Assembly: GCA_964035545.1 (NCBI GenBank)
Contig: OZ037772.1
Span: 4,263,538-4,327,537 of the forward strand
Reading direction: 5' to 3'
Origin: Bugula neritina
Taxonomy: Eukaryota; Bryozoa; Gymnolaemata; Cheilostomatida; Bugulidae
DNA length: 64,000 nt
In this document: positions 60,545 through 64,000 of the stretch, piece after piece
Numbering within the stretch: the first letter of the stretch is position 1
How the letters are laid out: each line of letters starts with the position of its first letter
The notes under the pieces: generated by a model
The model's input: only the letters and a program-made list of their open reading frames with translations
What the model was told of the DNA's origin: nothing
The model's database searches: none
Made by a program: the position numbers and the translations under genes

Positions 60545-62720
60545 ATTTCCTACTCCTTTTGAAAAAAGAGATTCTATTAGATCTCCTTTCACTCAGCAAT
60601 GTTCTAGTGGGTATAATGCGCAGTTTCATATGGCTACCTGGAGGTGTGCTCTGGTGACATTGTCCAATAGCTTCATCTGTAGCAGGCAAAGTACATAAGT
60701 TAAAGGAACAATAACATTGCTGACCTTGGCTTTTCAAGCCTTTTGTCTTTTAGATGTCATAGAAGAGCACTTTGCATAAGGGTAGCAACATAACATAAAC
60801 TTGGTAGCTTGTATGAATAGTCATCCTGAAAAGAAGCACTAGTTTCACCAAATCACACTCTCCTTCTACTAAGACATTTAGTACGACTCCCTTTCTAATA
60901 TTTTGCATTGTTGCCATTGCATCACATTTTGAGAGGCCATAGAAAGGCAGCAAATTGTTTATTTTAAGGGCTTGGTTGCGGACGTTTTCACCTAGTACGC
61001 TGTAGTCCAGGATGAGTGGCAGTTTTGCAGGGCACCAAGTGCTATCAGAGAGCGTCATCTGATTCTGCCGTCAACCTCTTCATCTGAAAGGCCACATTTC
61101 AGTATGCCATCCTTCACTGTATCCATTAACCTTTTCTTTGGCCTCCCTCTGATTTTCTTTCTCTGTATCTTCATCTCAGCCACCATTATACTATCTTCCT
61201 CCCTATCTCTTCTGTGCACATGTCCATACCATTGAAGAAGTCTCCTCCTCATGCCTATTGCGATGCCTTCTTTTTAGTCTCTTCCCTTATATTATCATTT
61301 GTTACATGGTCTTCCCAATTTATATTGTAAATGTGTGGAAACATCGTCATCTAAGTTGCACTCATCTTTTCTCCTTGTCTTTGAGTCAGTGGCCATATTT
61401 AATATCTATACATCAGTAATTTTTATTGCCGTCTTGTATAACATAACCTCCAGCTTGGTGGGAATTTTCTGATCTTCTTGTCGCGGACTGTTCTGATAAC
61501 GCAACGTTTACAGATCTTTTGAGAATTGACTTGGTTTTAGTTTCTCTTATTTCCCCTGCTTCCTTGAATGTAGAAGGTGGCAATGCTGCAAGTTTATTAG
61601 CCATTAAAGAGTCTGCGTCCAAATTCTTGGTCTGCTTGAGTGCAATGGTTCAGCATATATGACTTCAGTATCATACACGATAATATTAAAAACTTTGATG
61701 TGCTTTTGAGATAATATCATTGTCTTAACTGTAGATGACAAAAAATTATTTAACTCTTTTAACTAGTTCACTTTAAATTCTTGTATAGATGCTTGTATAG
61801 ATGCTTGTATAGATGCTTGTATAGATGCTTTACCTATAGCGAAAATATTGTCACTTTTATTAATTGCTGAATAACTGATGACTTTCTCTGTTTCAAAATT
61901 GACTAGAGCAGCAGGGCGGCATCCTTCTTTGAGGGGTTCATTGCAGAGTTCAATCTTTCTTTTGGCAGACTCCCTGTCTTTTGAATAGGATTGGATTTTT
62001 GATTGCATCTCATCCTCATGAGTAGTGGAAGCATTTATTTCAGGCTTATCTCTGATGTCACTGAGGCCTTATTGTATCTTGTTGCATGCAGAAGTGCTGT
62101 ACACCCACACCTTGAGAATTTCAGGTTTCGGGGTGATGCCAATTATACCCCCTTGCTGTAACCAAATCTCACGATGGTCACCTCAATGGTCATGTCTGAC
62201 CAGATGCTGTCGAGCTGGCCACATTTATGATGTTTTGTGGGGTTACCAACCATGAATTCAATCCCTACATTTTGTGGCATGACTTCTATGCTACTCAGAT
62301 AGTACATTTCCTCTTCCATGGCTAGGTGTAATGCCCAGTCTCTTTCTCTATCAGCTATGATGCGGGTGTTGATAGTGAAAATTGGTCTAATAAAGCACAT
62401 GACCTACAGTTTTGCTGTTCTTGAACTTTCTGACATCTTAGTCAACATCTTTTCAAGGTCCTCCATGCTAATGATTACACTTTCATCAAAGACTGACTTC
62501 AACAGCTCTCCCAGCAACATTCTCAGACCTCGTACATTCTGGGGAAACTTTTTTCTATTTAGAATTTTGGGGAAACCGCCAAAAGTGGAATTAAATACCT
62601 CCACCAACTTAGTTTCAACCATTAGTGTTCCAGTGCACCCAGCGCAGCTCATTATAAGGGGGGAAATAAATAGTAAACATTTATCAAAGAGGATTGGTGT
62701 AAACAAGGTACAGAACCACT
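60545..62720 (-). pseudogene. Large uncharacterised repeat-borne ORF, broken
   Basis: The pieces run in order along the minus strand. 62706-62404: LRMLLGELLKSVFDESVIIS, a stop and frame change, then 62400-62143: IADRERDWALHLAMEEEMYY, VRFGYSKGV. Then 62126-61766: IGITPKPEILKVW, KDRESAKRKIELCNEPLKEG, ending in a Q-A-S-I repeat. Then 61640-61413: MANKLAALPPSTFKE, IRETKTKSILK. Then 61053-60750: LPFYGLSKCDAMATM. Last, 60710-60560: LPATDEAI and the RAHLQVAI remnant. These motifs, in this order, belong to a family of long proteins of unknown function that occur in many copies in invertebrate genomes; I recognise the pattern but know no established name. The Cys-rich end of the family is at 18070-18430. 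Function unknown. Its termini here are those of the enclosing element. Confidence 0.55.
61055..61262 (-). pseudogene. LINE reverse-transcriptase C-terminal fragment inside the unclassified ORF
   Basis: RRRLLQWYGHVHRRDREEDS, then KIRGRPKKRLMDTVKDGI and GLSDEEVDGRIR with a stop where Trp is usual. This is the 'RLRWxGHVxRR ... GRPxxRWxDxVxxDL' tail of many non-LTR elements. It interrupts the surrounding ORF in the same orientation. Confidence 0.75.
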
Positions 62721-63506
62721 GTTTTAATACATGTTTTCCTTACTCTAGCATGAAATAAACTCCCATTCATAAAATACTGTATATACATGTTTTTAGAGAT
62801 AAAGTCAAATGTGCTGATTGTAGAAGTAGTTTTCGAAAGCAAAAATGTCAATATTTAGATAAATAATGTGTCAGTAATAAAGCAATTAAATTATGCTAAG
62901 AAGCCATGATGTTGCGTTATCAAGGCTTTTGACCCCTTTTTTATAATTTAAAAATAAACATAGCTAAAGTTTTACAAATGAAAATAACTATTAAATTGGC
63001 AACTCAAAAAACCTTTTTGATAGACATATATGCTATAGTTTGAAATAAATTGCTGTTTAGCTCATATGACAATGACTTTGCAATTTAATTTTGGAAAACC
63101 TCTTTCAGCTTTATTTGATGAACATATTTGTAATCAGCATATAAAATTACCCGGTATAGTAGCCTAATTTGTCATAGAGTTAGAACAAGTTGATGCAGAG
63201 ATGCAATGATAATATAAACACGGCAAGGCTAGGTTAGACTTGAAAAAAAATGAGTGATTAAGGCTTAGTTCAGTTACCCTTGAGTATCATTTGCCTATAT
63301 TACTCAATAGTACACATGATAAAATCACATGCATCTTTATTATATTAATTTCTAAAGATTTCAAAGCAAATTGGAACTTAAAATTCAAAACTTAAGATTT
63401 GGGTAAGTACATTTGAATTAGAAAGGATCGTCTGGTGCCTAGCAGCCATCTTAAATTTCTCAAGGGTAACAAGTCCACACTCACCTGAAATCATTTACTT
63501 AAACCG

Positions 63507-64000
63507 TATATTTAAATAATCAGGAAAAAAAAACTGTATCAGAGGTTGCAAACCTAAGGTCAAAAGTTGGCGCTTTTCCGACAGACTAGTTACTTATAAT
63601 TTGTAAAGATTCGAACTATCATATTTTAGCATCTACTTTAATATGTTGACAGAGGTACTTCTGTAATTGAGCTGGTAAGGATTTATTATTTGCAATAGTA
63701 TTTGGTGGTCAGTCAGTATCTAATATATTATGTAAATTGAATGCTTTCTTTAGCTCTGACAAGTTGGCTATTCTTTTAGCATCAGTCAGTGTGGTTCTGA
63801 ACTGAATAATGAGTTATAAATAGCAAATAATTTATGACAATATTGTTGTGAATTTACCTATCTATTAATTACTGGGTAGTTAGAGCTAATGCAATGCTGC
63901 CAAGTTTAGAGTAACAAAGAGTTTATTTAAGCCAAAAGATACACAAGTAACTAACTCATACACAAGTAATAACAACACCGCCTGATTACGGATAGCATAA
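63507..64000. other. Non-coding to window end
   Basis: AT-rich; no exon of the RING gene starting at 58696 and no other feature was recognised. Confidence 0.4.

Larger units (their letters stand above)
59445..63506 (-). mobile_element. DNA transposon with ~70-bp inverted termini, unclassified
   Basis: The left end 59446-59520 reads ccaggtaaatgtttccaggt, ggtgtgaac, cttgagcattt and aagatggcc. The right end read on the minus strand (63506-63434) has taagtaaatgatttcaggtg, gtgtggac, cttgagaaattt and aagatggct in the same order. A further inverted match, gtcattgtcatatgagctaaa, occurs inside both ends (near 60255 and 63057). Between the ends lie minus-strand pieces of one large ORF. No clear target duplication was found (tatatcttga versus tatatttaaa is only partly alike). 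Confidence 0.6.

Noticed and set aside
62800-62866. Plus-strand DKVKCADCRSSF resembling the end of the RING exon
   Set aside because: Only one Cys pair in a short frame inside the transposon; too little to call a RING remnant.

Overview
The window is AT-rich animal genomic DNA: spliced genes with GT-AG introns, long introns, and abundant retrotransposons, DNA transposons and simple repeats. The host genes are a cytosolic valyl-tRNA synthetase, a fibrillar collagen with a COLFI domain, and a small family of RING/B-box/coiled-coil/beta-propeller (TRIM-like) genes. A basal invertebrate such as a sponge fits this gene content, but nothing here fixes the species. An exact 200-N gap (18496-18695) marks a draft assembly.

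Layout. 1-2019 (minus): first four exons of valyl-tRNA synthetase, running off the left edge. 2.7-6.4 kb: decayed LINE 3' end, one end of a Harbinger-like DNA transposon with a spliced MADF-domain gene, and a 17-bp minisatellite that truncates that gene. 7.2-11.65 kb (plus): 3' part of a fibrillar collagen gene; its C-propeptide exons join in frame, but its Gly-X-Y exons carry glycine replacements and frame breaks. 11.65-21 kb: mostly non-coding, with retroelement and transposon scraps. 21.29-30.26 kb: a hAT-type element containing a complete BEL/Pao LTR retrotransposon (21538-29995) with matching LTRs, a 5-bp target duplication and one unbroken 1944-codon gag-pol ORF.

30.3-32.7 kb and 56.8-59.3 kb are the two arms of an inverted segmental duplication. 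Each carries one copy of the same RING first exon, on opposite strands. Between them lies the complete member of this gene family, 39147-54522 on the plus strand: seven exons with matching splice phases that encode 620 residues. Its third intron is 10 kb long and filled with SINE, LINE and Gypsy remnants. The right arm is followed by a 4-kb transposon with inverted termini (59445-63506). It holds the wreck of a large uncharacterised repeat-borne ORF, and a LINE fragment lies inside it.

The layers can be ordered: inverted duplication, then hAT insertion into the left arm (the right arm keeps the empty site), then BEL insertion into the hAT. The BEL element is the only mobile element in the window that looks intact. 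The possibly new items are the 59.4-63.5 kb transposon with its unclassified ORF, the RING-exon paralogues with signs of gene conversion, and the fourfold repeated splice donor at 58874-58965.
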